64,000 nt of DNA from assembly GCF_964340395.1 (NCBI RefSeq), contig NC_135564.1, positions 18,769,431 through 18,833,430 of the forward strand, given 5' to 3'. This DNA comes from Glandiceps talaboti (lineage: Eukaryota > Hemichordata > Enteropneusta > Spengelidae). Below, piece after piece: positions 51,307-63,679 of the stretch (position 1 is its first letter; each line of letters begins with the position of its first letter). The notes beneath the pieces were generated by a model. The model was given only the letters and a program-made list of their open reading frames with translations. It did not search any database and was not told where the DNA came from. Both the position numbers and the translations under genes were made by a program.

Positions 51307-53600
51307 CCTTATTGAAGTAAGTAAGCTTTTGAATGAATGTCTGTATGTTATGTTTTTATGTAGTCTGGGAGTGAATTCCAGTGTGTTACAGCTGCATACT
51401 TGATATTGTGTTGACTATGAGATAAGCTAACTTTAGGGACAGAGAAATTATTTTGAGTCGCGAAACGGGTGGGATACATGTGAGGAGGTTTTTTAAAGTA
51501 ATGTGTTATATCATGGGCAAAGTGATTATTCAACAAGTCAAAGATGAAAACGCATGTGTACAGTTTACAGAGTTTATAAATGTCTAAAATACCAAGTTGT
51601 CTGAAAAGAGGGTCGGTATGAGCACGAAAGTCAGAAAAAGTAATAAGGCGAGCAATTTTCTTTTGAAGTAAAAGTGTTGGCTGTAAGGAAGTTGCATAGG
51701 TATTGCCCCATATTTCTAGGCAGTAAGTAATGTGTGGTAAAATGAGTGTGTTATATAAGAGAATGGCTTTCGGTACATAGTGTCGCAACTGTGCAATAAG
51801 TCCAACCTTTGGGGGTGATAGCATTAACAACATTTTGGATATGTGATTTCCAGGTAAGATTGCGATCAAGAGTAACTCCTAGATAGGTTGATGACATGAC
51901 GCACTGTATTTCATTCCCGTCTATTCCTATATATTAACCTCAACTGAGATTTTCCTGTGGGGTGTATTAATAATCATGTAATTTGTTTTTTTCAGCATTG
52001 ATCGTAAGTTTATTTGCTTGACATCAATCATAAACCTTTTGAAAGTCACAATTGGTTTGGGTAAGGTTTATATTATCCTTGATAAATTTAAATAAATTCG
52101 TGTCATCTGCGAACAGACGGAATTGAAATTGGTTAGTTGAATTTGCGATGTCATTAATATAAATAAAATGGGGCCAAGAATCGATCCTTGTGGAACGCCA
52201 CACTGTAACTGTCTATAGGGTGATGAGACACTATTAATTGTTATGGACTGTTGTCGGTTACTGAGATGCTAAAGGGAGACCTCCAATCCCATAATGATGT
52301 AGCACTGATTAATATTTCGTGGTTAATAGTGTCGAACGCTTTTTGAGGTCAATAAAGACCCCAAAAGTAGAAAACCCGCGGTTAAGATGACCACTAATTT
52401 CTGAGACCAAGTCTGGTATGGCAAGCTTTTGATAACATGTGCAAGGGGGCTTGAAATAACATGTCCAGCATGTATAACTAATTTGGGATGAAGTTTATCA
52501 AGGCCAAGACTGTTGATTTCATTCAGGACTTCTTGTACGGTCACTGGGTGATAGAAAAATGACTCGGGATAGTTGCAATGAAGATACTGGGAGAAGTTAC
52601 TAGATGAAGTAATGCCTGCTGCTAGATTTGTGCCAATATTTACAAACAATTCCTTAAATTCATCAGCGATATCAAGACTTCGGGTTACAGCACCTTTACC
52701 AGAAATCTGGGAGTTTATTTTACGTGGAGAGAGTTTGTTAGTAGTTTTATTTAGAACTTCATTGATCACTTGCCATGTTTTATTTGTGTTACCGTTTGCC
52801 CACTGAAACCTGTTCATGAAATACCTTTTTTTGGATGACTTCAGAAGCCTAGTTAAAATATTTATGTATACCTTGTATTTTGTTTTGTAATATGCATTGT
52901 GAGAATTATCTCGCATGACTTTGAATAGTCTATCCGTGCAATTATACATAGGTTGCCATGATGTATTTGTCAAGGCGTCCTGGTTATATTTATTAAAATT
53001 AAACAATGATGCGGGGGCTTCCTGATACATTACAGAGTTGAGTTGATTAATAAGGCAGAAACTAGGATAATGGTCTGATATGTCTGACTGAATTGTTCCA
53101 CAGTTTATAAAATAGTCCATGATGTTTGACAGGCAGTGATCAATGATTGTTCGAGAAGTTTCCGTGACACGGATGGGGGAGTTAATTAACTGATGAAAGT
53201 TGTACTCGGGAACAGGTGTGTTATTCGTGGATGTATCAATATTCACATCTCCAAGGATTATGCAAGCTTTACCTGTGGCAGACAGCTGGTCAAGACACAA
53301 ATCTAGACTATTTAAAAATTCTTGGTGGGATGTATTTGGTTTCCTATAATTAACACCTACAATAATCGTTTTGTTGTTTATGACTGTCTCCACAAAGATT
53401 GTTTCACAGTAATGTTGTTCATGCGTATGAAAGGCAATGATTTACGAAGGTAAAGAGCTACAACCCCCCCCCCCCCACCGCGCCCTTGAATTTACACGGT
53501 CTGAAGTGATAAGATTGTAATCTTGCAAATTGTAAAGTGAGGCAACTGAATTTTGACCTATACTAGTGACACAATGGCCCTTTCTACTTCCTCGACTTGT
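51305..53600 (-). pseudogene. LINE 2: decayed non-LTR retrotransposon (endonuclease + reverse transcriptase)
   Basis: Read right to left on the - strand: an endonuclease remnant (about 53530-52950) with IIVGVNYRKPN, IILGDVNID, TIIDHCLSN and SDHYP; a linker with RYFMNRFQWANGNTNKTWQV; a reverse transcriptase region with VFIDL..KAFDTINH (frameshift at about 52340), QCGVPQGSILGPILFIYIND (about 52200) and LFADDTN; and a C-terminal part (51869-51348) with LILPHITYCLEIWGNTYATS and HTDPLFRQLGILDIYKL. Several frameshifts and stops make it non-functional. The domain order fits CR1/L2/Rex-like LINEs; the clade is not settled. Confidence 0.85.
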
Positions 53601-55558
53601 GCTAAATGTTTACCCAGAGAAAATGTTGCTGCCAATTTTGATTACGATGCAATTGCATTTCCTTTTCTCGATCAATATATATGTTTCGATTGAAATTTTT
53701 CTACTACTATTATGCTCTCCATTGCAATAGTAGTGTCATGACCGACACGACAACTATCCGATATAGTCCGTGCTGATTGCTTGGACACCTAGCCCGAAGG
53801 ATGACGATTCTCGGTCACAGACGAAGTACGCGCAGACATAAATAAAATCTCATTACCCGCGCCGCGTCCTACACTTTCAACCAACAACAACTTCGACATC
53901 ATTAAAGCTGACGGGATTACAATGCTAGTAAAACCGACATCTGTGACTCTATCATCCAATTAATACGCTTAGAAAGGACATCTTCTCCAAATTGGCGAAA
54001 CACTAGAGAAATTAAATCTAAGTTTAGTACATTATTTAGACAACATATTGATTTTAACGTTGTCATTATTGATACCTACGATATCCAGATGTTCCGATAA
54101 CGACACTGTAATTAAATTTAACCTTTCAGTTCTAATTCGTCTCGCTCCCACGAATACAAGTGTCAATCTACAACTACAGCTATTTCTACACAAAGAAGCC
54201 GGTACGAGAAGCAAGAAGATTTTTTTTCAATTATTTCTGCTGTGCTGTGGCATTAAACTGCAGCTCCTTTATAGACACAAGACGTTATGGTTCAATGCAT
54301 TTAATAATAGGGAGATGTAAAATTCCGATCAAACTGTCAACAGAACTTAGACGGTGTCGTTCGTGCTGATACACTTTCTAGCGGTTATCGTGACTGTATG
54401 GTCCAGAATCTCTTTCGCCTAAGGAATCATGAATATTTGATTGAAGTAAATTTGCCGTCTCAACAAAGGAATGAAAGTATTAATGTCGTCAGTAAGGATA
54501 GGACTGATGTCGACTCATCGACGACATTGTCGCAAAACTCCCCCCTCCTCTTTGCGGCAACAGTATAACATTTTCAGAGCTGACAAAAATTACTGCTCAG
54601 CCTCACTAGAATGATGATTGACTGGTAGGTAAGAAAGGGAATGTCCTGTTAAAAATTATCTCAGGGATACACACAGTCTATGTGACTGGAAAGATTACAC
54701 GCATTGTAAAATTTGAACACATCGATCAAATATCCTTTGATATCTGGTCTGAATTCAAAGAAAGAAGATTTTCAACAATTTTTTATCTTCTTCCTACTAA
54801 CACTGTCCTAAAGCATTATTTTGACGACATTCACTTTAGTATATTCTCTTTCAACCGTGACAATAAAAATTGCTTCAATTTGTGGTGAATTTACTGACAG
54901 TTCACTGCTGTTCTGCGATTGCGCACTCGACTACAGTATTGTATGTATCGTCATGGGATAGAATTTAAATGTATCCGCAAGTCTAGCATCAAAGGGAGAC
55001 ATTGATATATCGCATAGTTGACTTAAAAAGTATATGTGCAACGGTTGTGAGCCAACATTTTGAAAATGATTACAATCTATTATAAAGATGGTGAATACAA
55101 TAGTTCTTGGCAAGTATCAGCAACAAAATCATGACGTTGCCGGGCTGTCACTCCAAGCAACTCATTCGCAGCGGAAAACTTCTTCGTAATAAAACGAGTA
55201 AGCCTTAATTGCTTTATGTCCCGTGGGATATTTCGACATTTACAGCAACAAGAACCGCAGGCCAAGTACCGGGTACGATGTCTGAAAAAATACAGCCACA
55301 GCGCTTCCTCGAGTCATATCCTCTAGGAAGATTCGACAAGCGTACCGGGCCAGGTACACTGAATTTGAATGTGAAAGTAACAACCAAGGGCTCATAAACA
55401 TGTATAGTTACAATCCCATGATATCCCGGACACCTCACATTTACGCTATCCGTAAGACTACCTGAACGAGAGAATTTAAGCGACCAAATAATATAAAAGA
55501 TGAGCACGTTATCTGTCCCAGGATGACTTTATAAATATCCAATGTATTTTATTTATTA
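53601..55558. other. Unassigned region, somewhat richer in CpG
   Basis: No gene recognised. Short open frames occur on both strands (for example + strand 54048-54320 and - strand 55214-55507), but no start, splice pattern or family signature supports them. Part could be 5' LINE sequence or another decayed element. Confidence 0.4.
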
Positions 55559-55679
55559 CCCCTTGGGTCAACCCTGTCATGACAACGAGATAACAGCCTT
55601 AAGATATTAGCCAAGACTTATAAATATGTCATTGTGTCCAATGTTTCATCCTAAAGTTTGCACATTTAACCCAAGGGGG
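55559..55679. repeat. Short element with 13-14 bp terminal inverted repeats
   Basis: CCCCTTGGGTCAA at 55559 faces TTAACCCAAGGGGG at 55666, about 120 bp end to end. It is a MITE-like layout, but the arms are short and chance cannot be excluded. Confidence 0.4.
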
Positions 55680-55794
55680 AAATATTTTAATAATAGCGTT
55701 ATCTTTTCTCCTTCATAATCTTATCTTCCAATCTGTGTTTATGTATTTGAAAACGCGTAGCTATTACAAGACATGACATGACTGTACGTTCCAT

Positions 55795-57780
55795 ACGTAA
55801 TATTTAGGTAAATAGTAATGTCATAACTCAATGACGTAATATTTAGGTAAATAGTAATGTCATAACTCAATGACGTAATATTTAGGTAAATAGTAATGTC
55901 ATAACTCAATGACGTAATATTTAGGTGAATAGTAATGTCATAACTCAATGACGTAATATTTAGGTAAATAGTAATGTCATAACTCAATGACGTAATATTT
56001 AGGTAAATAGTAATGTCATAACTCAATGACGTAATATTAAGGTAAATAGTAATGTCATAACTCAATGACGTAATATTTAGGTAAATAGTAATGTCATAAC
56101 TCAATGACGTACTTTTTAGGTAAATAGTAATGTCATAACTCAATGACGTAATATTTAGGTAAATAGTAATGTCATAACTCAATGACGTAATATTTAGGTA
56201 AATAGTAATGTCATAACTCAATGACGTAATATTTAGGTAAATAGTAATGTCATAACTCAATGACGTAATATTTAGGTAAATAGTAATGTCATAACTCAAT
56301 GACGTAATATTTAGGTAAATAGTAATGTCATAACTCAATGACGTAATATTTAGGTAAATAGTAATGTCATAACTCAATGACGTAATATTTAGGTAAATAG
56401 TAATGTCATAACTCAATGACGTAATATTTAGGTAAATAGTAATGTCATAACTCAATGACGTAATATTTAGGTGAATAGTAATGTCATAACTCAATGACGT
56501 AATATTTAGGTAAATAGTAATGTCATAACTCAATGACGTAATATTTAGGTAAATAGTAATGTCATAACTCAATGACGTAATATTTAGGTAAATAGTAATG
56601 TCATAACTCAATGACGTAATATTTAGGTGAATAGTAATGTCATAACTCAATGACGTAATATTTAGGTAAATAGTAATGTCATAACTCAATGACGTAATAT
56701 TTAGGTAAATAGTAATGTCATAACTCAATGACGTAATATTTAGGTGAATAGTAATGTCATAACTCAATGACGTAATATTTAGGTAAATAGTAATGTCATA
56801 ACTCAATGACGTAATATTTAGGTAAATAGTAATGTCATAACTCAATGACGTAATATTTAGGTAAATAGTAATGTCATAACTCAATGACGTAATATTTAGG
56901 TAAATAGTAATGTCATAACTCAATGACGTAATATTTAGGTAAATAGTAATGTCATAACTCAATGACGTAATATTTAGGTAAATAGTAATGTCATAACTCA
57001 ATGACGTAATATTTAGGTGAATAGTAATGTCATAACTCAATGACGTAATATTTAGGTGAATAGTAATGTCATAACTCAATGACGTAATATTAAGGTAAAT
57101 AGTAATGTCATAACTCAATGACGTAATATTTAGGTAAATAGTAATGTCATAACTCAATGACGTAATATTTAGGTAAATAGTAATGTCATAACTCAATGAC
57201 GTAATATTTAGGTAAATAGTAATGTCATAACTCAATGACGTAATATTTAGGTGAATAGTAATGTCATAACTCAATGACGTAATATTTAGGTAAATAGTAA
57301 TGTCATAACTCAATGACGTAATATTTAGGTAAATAGTAATGTCATAACTCAATGACGTAATATTTAGGTGAATAGTAATGTCATAACTCAATGACGTAAT
57401 ATTTAGGTAAATAGTAATGTCATAACTCAATGACGTAATATTTAGGTGAATAGTAATGTCATAACTCAATGACGTAATATTAAGGTAAATAGTAATGTCA
57501 TAACTCAATGACGTAATATTTAGGTAAATAGTAATGTCATAACTCAATGACGTAATATTTAGGTAAATAGTAATGTCATAACTCAATGACGTAATATTTA
57601 GGTAAATAGTAATGTCATAACTCAATGACGTAATATTTAGGTGAATAGTAATGTCATAACTCAATGACGTAATATTTAGGTAAATAGTAATGTCATAACT
57701 CAATGACGTACTTTTTAGGTAAATAGTAATGTCATAATTCAATGACGTAATATTTAGGTAAAGAGTAATGTCATAATCAA
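55795..57780. repeat. 39-bp tandem array, about 50 copies, each with TGACGTAA
   Basis: The unit reads TAATATTTAGGTAAATAGTA then ATGTCATAACTCAATGACG. Copies are nearly identical; the main variants are GGTGAA, ATTAAGG (56036, 57089, 57479) and GTACTTTTT (about 56108 and 57709). ATTAAGG variants are spaced 1,053 bp (27 units) and 390 bp (10 units). Because 39 is a multiple of 3, the - strand stays open for 667 codons. Degenerate TGACGTAA / TACGTCAT fragments continue to about 57920. Confidence 0.96.
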
Positions 57781-58795
57781 TGACGTAATTTCAGTGTCTG
57801 GATAGTACCATAACTTAAATGACGTAATTTGTGGAGTTCACTAGTACGTCATAACATAACAGTAAAGAGTAATACGTCATGAACAAATGACGTACTGTAT
57901 AAAGAAATGCGTCACCAATAACAAGTTTGTGTCATGACTTATTTATACTGCCTTATGAATTTGACCTCAGAATGGTAGCAGGAAAAAATACCCAGTTTCT
58001 GGCAACACCAGATCATTCTTAGACCTTCCAACTTCTCAAAAACATGGCATAACGCATTTGGACAACAAGTGTCACGTGATTGTCATTTAGTCACGAGACA
58101 TGATCAGATCCACAACAATCCAACTTAATATCAACGGCAAGTTACGATTAAATAAATACGTATAATGTTTTTAATAGAGTTAAAGCAAAGAAGAAAACAT
58201 AATTTATTAGAAAGTTGTGTATGTTCTCCTTTTACTTGTACTATAAGCACAGCTCTTACAAATCTTCTGAGTGGAAGAGACAACCATTGGTAATCATTCT
58301 AATTAAAATATTAAAAGATGATAACATTTCAAAAACTTAATTATGCAATACAATAATTGTCAATTTCAAGCCTGATCGCTTAAACAACAGATTGATCATT
58401 TAAAGACTTCAAGTTTTAATTAACTAATTAAAAATTTAATGGATGTACTATAGTAAGTAGATTAATGTGTTGATATCAGATTCTAGATTATTGTTCATTT
58501 TCATGGTAACTATAGATTTATTTTTTGAGAGTTTTCTATCGCACAGAAATATTCTAGCTTCGATTCACATTTATGTCGATTTTCTATATATTTGAATATA
58601 TTATCAATTTCATAGATACCTTTCAATCATACAAAAATTTTTTTTATACATTATACAATTAAATAATTCAATATAATTAATTCTATTATGAAGTTTAAAT
58701 ATAGACAGCTCGACGACTTTCTTCGTTTTTGTGCAATTAGGTACATGAAAAGCATATGCAAATTTTTAAACAATTTAATTTATTTTAAAACAATT
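57781..58795. other. AT-rich flank, no gene seen
   Basis: Contains the decayed edge of the 39-bp array (to about 57920) and one palindromic TCACGTGA E-box near 58073. Nothing else is supported. Confidence 0.5.
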
Positions 58796-58808
58796 TACTA
58801 TATATATA

Positions 58809-58883
<75 letters not shown>
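58796..58883. repeat. (AT)n microsatellite
   Basis: About 85 bp of alternating TA with one phase slip; length uncertain in assemblies. Confidence 0.95.
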
Positions 58884-58886
<3 letters not shown>

Positions 58887-59125
58887 TTTAAAGGTAGATA
58901 CACCCCAAGTACATTGGGAAGGGGGGGGGGTATTGCTAGTCTATCAACCATGCCAATGTACCAACAATAAATATATACAATTTATGTTTTGAACCAAATA
59001 CACCCCAAGTACCCCAGGAAGGGGGAGGGGGTGGGGGAACTAGTGCTAACCTATCAACTACACCACTTACCAGTGATAAACATACATAATGTATGTTTAA
59101 AGTCAAATACACCCTTCCTACCCAC
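58884..59125. repeat. Degenerate tandem repeat, about 100-110 bp unit
   Basis: AAATACACCCCAAGTACCCC-type blocks at about 58897, 58996 and 59105, each followed in the first two copies by GGAAGGGGG, 'CTATCAAC' and 'ATAAACATA'-like sequence. G runs of 9-10 occur in the first two units. Confidence 0.75.
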
Positions 59126-59747
59126 AACGTGCCTCAGGAGACTATAGTGCAGTCTATCAATACCTTGATTATTTAGATTACCTCGTCACTTGTGAGATGA
59201 CATGTATATATTGTCACGCTGTCTATCGGCAGTTATAATGGGGCATACAAAATCTTACCAAGACTTCATTAATCGAATTCATATTAGAATGCAACATGGG
59301 TTTATATACATTCGATAACACCATTCATTTTAAACATTACCACGTGAATCTCTTGTATTCAAAGTGATTAACTCAATTTCCGCATGGTTGCCTTTCTTCA
59401 GTCAGGACTACTTAGGGCATGCATTGAATAGAATCTAAATTTACTCATTCCAAAAAAAATCACATAATCATTTATGCATTACTAATACGTAACCAGTTTT
59501 CAAGTTACAGTGAAGATTGATTCATAATCTGCTAATCGAACCGATATTTATCGGTATTCAAGATTACTTTAAAAAAAAGCAAAGTATGAAAGGTTGTAAG
59601 AAAAAACATTCTCATATTGACTATTAAAAAAGATAATTTTTACAGATTTGGTGCGGACTGTGAGACTTCGATAGACATGGTTAAATGTACGTAGCTTAAA
59701 CAGGGATTCGTGTGGGATTGTGTCATTGAAAAATTACCGTCTTCTTA

Positions 59748-60068
59748 TATATACATACATACATACATACATACATACCGGTGTTGGAAATAAATAACTA
59801 TGTTACGGGAATTGGGGTTTACGGACGGATTTCTTATTTTCATATTCTTATTTACTTACGACATGTGTAAAACACACTGAACATCGTTATTAAGCTACCA
59901 ACTGATATTACAGTAGAACGTTTTCCTTTATTAGAAAACTTAATATATATATGCATAAAGTTTTGTTTTGTATGTATGCATTTATGTATGTATGTATGTA
60001 TGTATGTATGTATGTATGTATGTATGTATGTATGTATGTATGTATGTATGTATGTATGTATGTATGTA

Positions 60069-60110
<42 letters not shown>

Positions 60111-60372
60111 CGCGCGTGCGCGCGCGTGCGTGCGTGCGTGCGTGCGTGCATGCGTGCATGCATGCATGTATGTATGTATGTATGTATGTATGTATGTATG
60201 TATGTATGTATGTATGTATGTATGTATATGTGTGTATGTATGTATGTATGTATGTATGTATGTATGTATGTATGTATGTATGTATGTAGGTAGGTAGGTA
60301 GGTAGGTAGGTAGGTAGGTAGGTATGTATGTATGTATGTATGTATGTATGTAGGTAGGTAGGTAGGTAGGTA
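59748..60372. repeat. Very long compound microsatellite (TATG, TG, TGCG, GGTA)
   Basis: (ATAC)n at about 59750-59778, then from about 59968 a continuous succession of TATG tetramers, TG dinucleotides, TGCG/CGCG units, TATG again and (GGTA)n. All six frames over it encode artefactual periodic peptides. Confidence 0.95.
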
Positions 60373-60424
60373 CGAACATATATATTACATTTTTAATATA
60401 GTATACGTAGTAGATTATAATTTT

Positions 60425-60510
60425 TGTGTTTGTTTGTTTGTTTGTTTGTTTGTTTGTTTGTTTGTGTGTGTGTGTATGTGTGTATGTGTGTATGTATGTA
60501 TGTATGTATG

Positions 60511-60542
<32 letters not shown>

Positions 60543-60582
60543 TGTATGTATGTATGTATGTATGTATGTATGTATGTATAGA
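60425..60582. repeat. (TTTG)n / (TATG)n microsatellite
   Basis: GTTT tetramers followed by TATG tetramers, 380 bp upstream of the SV2-like gene start. Confidence 0.95.
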
Positions 60583-60779
60583 AAAAAAACTACCTAGGCT
60601 ACGGCGATGTAATCATATCAATCTTCTGAATTGCACTTATGGAAAATCCCGACATTTCAACATCGGAAATTATTATTAGACTTTTAATATATCAACTGGG
60701 AATAATCCACGTAAAAAGAGATAACGCTTTATCAGACGTAACCAAAAATAACAAGTTGTAAACTGGATGTGGCCCTTGT

Positions 60780-60962
60780 GGGTTTTCATCGAATCTTTTT
60801 ATTCTTTAGTTTTCTCTATTTATTATTCATTACATGATAATATGCCCAAATGTCATTAGTTAGTATCTCAAATCAGTTAGGCTTGGAGCTCCCTCAGTGT
60901 GCAGCATCGAGCTGTAAATTTACCGTGTGAACCAAAAGGTGAGCTTCACTCGTATATCCAAG
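60780..60962 (+). promoter_or_regulatory. Likely 5' UTR and promoter-proximal region of the SV2-like gene
   Basis: GC content rises from about 60880 to 61330 against AT-rich surroundings. AAGATGGCGG at 60960-60969 overlaps the start codon and matches the YY1-type element often found at animal start sites. No TATA box is evident at a clear distance. The transcription start is not determinable. Confidence 0.4.
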
Positions 60963-61332
60963 ATGGCGGAGGGAACTGCAGAAGATCTGCAGCTGATCGA
61001 AAAGGGAGATTCGCCGTCGAGGACTTACTCGACCGAGGACGATTTCGATATTCCCGGGGACGTGGGAGAGGAGCTTCGCGATGCTGAATCGTTGGGTTCG
61101 GGACTTCGAGAAGGACTGAGAAACGAAGATACTATTGGAGGCGACTATGCTTTAGCAGAAGCATACGAGAAAGCGATTGATGAAGTCGGGTTCGGAAAGT
61201 ACCAGGTCGCTCTTTATTTTGCCATCGGTTTCGGACTGATGGCTGACGGCGCTGAAATTTTCATAGTCGGATTTATAATACCTAGTGCTGAAAGAGATCT
61301 ATGCTTGAATGACAGGGAGAAAGGATGGCTTG
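60963..61332 (+). CDS. SV2-like transporter, first coding exon (partial gene)
   Basis: SV2 proteins are major-facilitator-type membrane proteins of synaptic and secretory vesicles. The exon encodes 123 residues plus one base: an acidic cytosolic N-terminus (MAEGTAEDLQLIEKG...), then YEKAIDEVGFGKYQVALYFA, and a first membrane segment at about residues 81-108 with GFGLMADGAEIFIVGFIIPS and ERDLCLNDREKGWLG. The MADG-E-F and VGF-(I/L)PSAE-DLC patterns fit SV2A/B/C better than SVOP. The N-terminus is shorter than in vertebrate SV2A. ATG 60963 is chosen for its context (A at -3, G at +4); the frame is open upstream without another ATG. The donor is CTTG|GTAGGT, phase 1. Remaining exons lie past the window. 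Confidence 0.88.
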
Positions 61333-61839
61333 GTAGGTGGTTAAACATTAGCTTTCTGTGTCTTTTCCATGCATGCTTTTTGTCCCCCCTGCGCGCTCTG
61401 ATAGAAAGTCGTAGAATAGTAACACTGCGTTGCATAGAGCAACAATATACAAACCGTTCCTTGGCACCCGATCCATCGTCTGTATAAGTGACATGCAATT
61501 TCCGTTGGGATTTGCAGCCTAATCTAAAGAACATCTAACATTCCTTCGAGAATATCAATCAATTTACACAATCCTTTCCCGGCTATGTTTTTCCATTTTT
61601 AAAACTATCAAACATAGCTTTAGGTCTAGAAAAAGCGTTGACAATTCGAATACACTTTTGTGTGAGAAGTACATTTTGTACCGATATGAAGATGTGTGAA
61701 AATGTCCATATCTTGTGTGAGATTACTCATGTAGAATTCACGGATCAGACAAAAACCGTCATTTGTTCATTACATTTTAATACACTGTATACATTAATAA
61801 CACGAAGTGTACATCTCATGTACTTACACCGACGTGTAC

Positions 61840-61847
<8 letters not shown>

Positions 61848-61920
<73 letters not shown>

Positions 61921-61937
61921 CACACACACACACACAC

Positions 61938-61968
<31 letters not shown>

Positions 61969-62132
61969 CTGTGTGTGCACGTGTGTATGTATGTATGTAT
62001 GTATGTATGTATGTATGTATGTATGTATGTATGTATGTATGTATGTATGTATGTATGTATGTATGTATGTATGTATGTATGTATGTATGTATGTTGAATT
62101 GAATTGAATTGAATTGAATTGAATTGAATTGT
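61848..62132. repeat. Compound (AC)n, (TATG)n and (GAATT)n microsatellites
   Basis: About 110 bp of AC repeats, a short TA run, about 110 bp of TATG tetramers, then six or seven GAATT pentamers that directly abut the 3' end of LINE fragment 3. The pentamers may derive from that element's tail. Confidence 0.95.
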
Positions 62133-62785
62133 TTATTCACCAGATATAAAACAGGATAACATTTTTATGTACATTTCAAAAAGGAGGTTGATTGGATAAT
62201 ATATCTGGTGAGGGCCACAGAAATAGTTCGATCTGAACTAGTCTAGTCTGTGACCCTGACAAAATAAATATAGAAGAAAAAAAAATACAAGTGTGTAACT
62301 GGGCAACAAAAACTAAGAACAGAAAGGGATATCTACAAATACGAAACAATGATTGTACAAAATATTTACATGTTTCAATAATTTAAATAAAATTTATACT
62401 AATAAGAGAAAAAAAAATACATGTCATGTGTTTTCTATGAATTACTCAGGTGAGCCTTTAAAATTGATTTGAATCTATTCCTATCAGTGATGTCTTTAAT
62501 GTGTCTTGGTAATAAATTCCAGTGATGAGTGGCTGCATATCTTATACTGTGTTTACTTTGTGTTAGGTTAACTTTGGGTACGTAGAAATTGCGATGTGTA
62601 GCGGAACGAGTAGAATAGGAATGTGAAATTGTATCCAAATAGCGATTTACATCATGGGCAAAGTGATTGTGTAACAAATCAAAAGTAAAGAGGCAGGTGT
62701 GAAATGAACAAAGTTTATGAATTGGTAAAATATGTAGCTGTTTGAATAAAGGGTCAGTGTGTGCACGAAATGTTAGTTATTACAG
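62133..62785 (-). pseudogene. LINE fragment 3: 5'-truncated copy related to LINE 2
   Basis: The - strand encodes HTDPLFKQLHILPIHKLCSF, FDLLHNHFAHDVNRYLDT and SIRYAATHHWNLLPRHIKD, closely parallel to the LINE 2 C-terminus (HTDPLFRQLGILDIYKLC, FDLLNNHFAHDITHY, NIKYAAVTHWNSLPDYIK). Its 3' UTR (62133-62430) shares the AGAAATAGTTC / GAACTAGTCTAG hairpin. The abrupt right end at about 62785 is typical 5' truncation. A 3' (AATTC)n tail is present. Confidence 0.85.
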
Positions 62786-63679
62786 AACAGTGTCTGGAGT
62801 AGAGTTAGGGGGTTTCTCCCCCGTTTATGACATAGACCTCTACCGTTTAGCTACTAGATGATGACAGTTATTTTACATGTGTATTTGGTCAATGTTATAC
62901 ATTTCTTCTTATCCTGTCAAAGTTTCTTATATAAAGCAACTGGCATCATCACTCTACTTAGTGAAACATTAGTCAATAACTCAAATCAAAACGTCAATAG
63001 CAATAATGCGCTCGTAGAGCATTTGATGACGTCATTGTTGTGCGTTAGAGAAATTACGTCACTCTTACAATTGTATACGTGCAGGTGTGACTCCTGCTAT
63101 AGGGTATCACAGTGGTTTAGAATGTAAGTTGAAGATTTAAATAACTCTTCTAATAAAGTGACGAATGGATAAAAACTGATAATTCGGGACTGCAGCCTTT
63201 AATGAATGTTCCTAGGAAATATCGATGACAGATGTCTCTTCAATTGAAAGTAACAGTCGGCTTCTGACAATGGCGTATTCCTGTTCACCTCAAGAAATGC
63301 CGTTCAGTACGCTTTAGTAATACCGCGGCCCAATCTGACTTGCTGAATTGAATTAGTTCAAGTTAATGTACTGTGTATGGCATTTAGAAAATAACCTGCA
63401 TATCAGGATTGTAAAACTCGTCGAGGTTGATGTGAAATATAATGGCGCCAAATTGTCGTGTAAAATCAACCATAGTATTGTAGCGACGTCTGCTATATTC
63501 TGTAAAACATAAAAGACTCCCACTCGTCAAAATCCGTCAGTACTGGTAAAAAAGCATTTTCTAAGTTATGCAAATGATTGCTTTGGGTTGCGTTGTAGAG
63601 ATTTCCCACCTGGACATCAGATGGTTAGCAATCATAATACCAGTAACGTGTCTCACCAGGAAATTATATTAAATGCCTT

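Noticed and set aside
54048-54540. Adjacent + strand open stretches that might be a decayed protein (for example NLDGVVRADTLSSGYRDC).
   Set aside because: They are short, need frame changes and show no recognised family. Left as unassigned sequence.
55214-55507. 97-codon - strand frame.
   Set aside because: No start context, splice sites or family signature; overlapping + strand frames are equally open.
55739-57742. 667-codon open frame on the - strand, the longest in the window (TIYLNITSLSYDI repeated).
   Set aside because: It exists only because the 39-bp repeat unit is divisible by 3 and has no stop in that frame. There is no non-repetitive domain or supporting gene structure.
59851-60379. 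Long open frames of Thr-His, Tyr-Ile-His or Cys-Met-Tyr-Val repeats.
   Set aside because: They are translations of TATG, TG and GGTA microsatellites. Similar frames at 26830-27148, 36056-36280, 40324-40817, 42022-42400 and 61745-62140 were rejected for the same reason.
60927-60962. GTG-initiated extension of the SV2-like frame.
   Set aside because: The ATG at 60963 has strong context and sits in an AAGATGGCGG element. GTG starts are rare in animals, and the added residues lack any signature.
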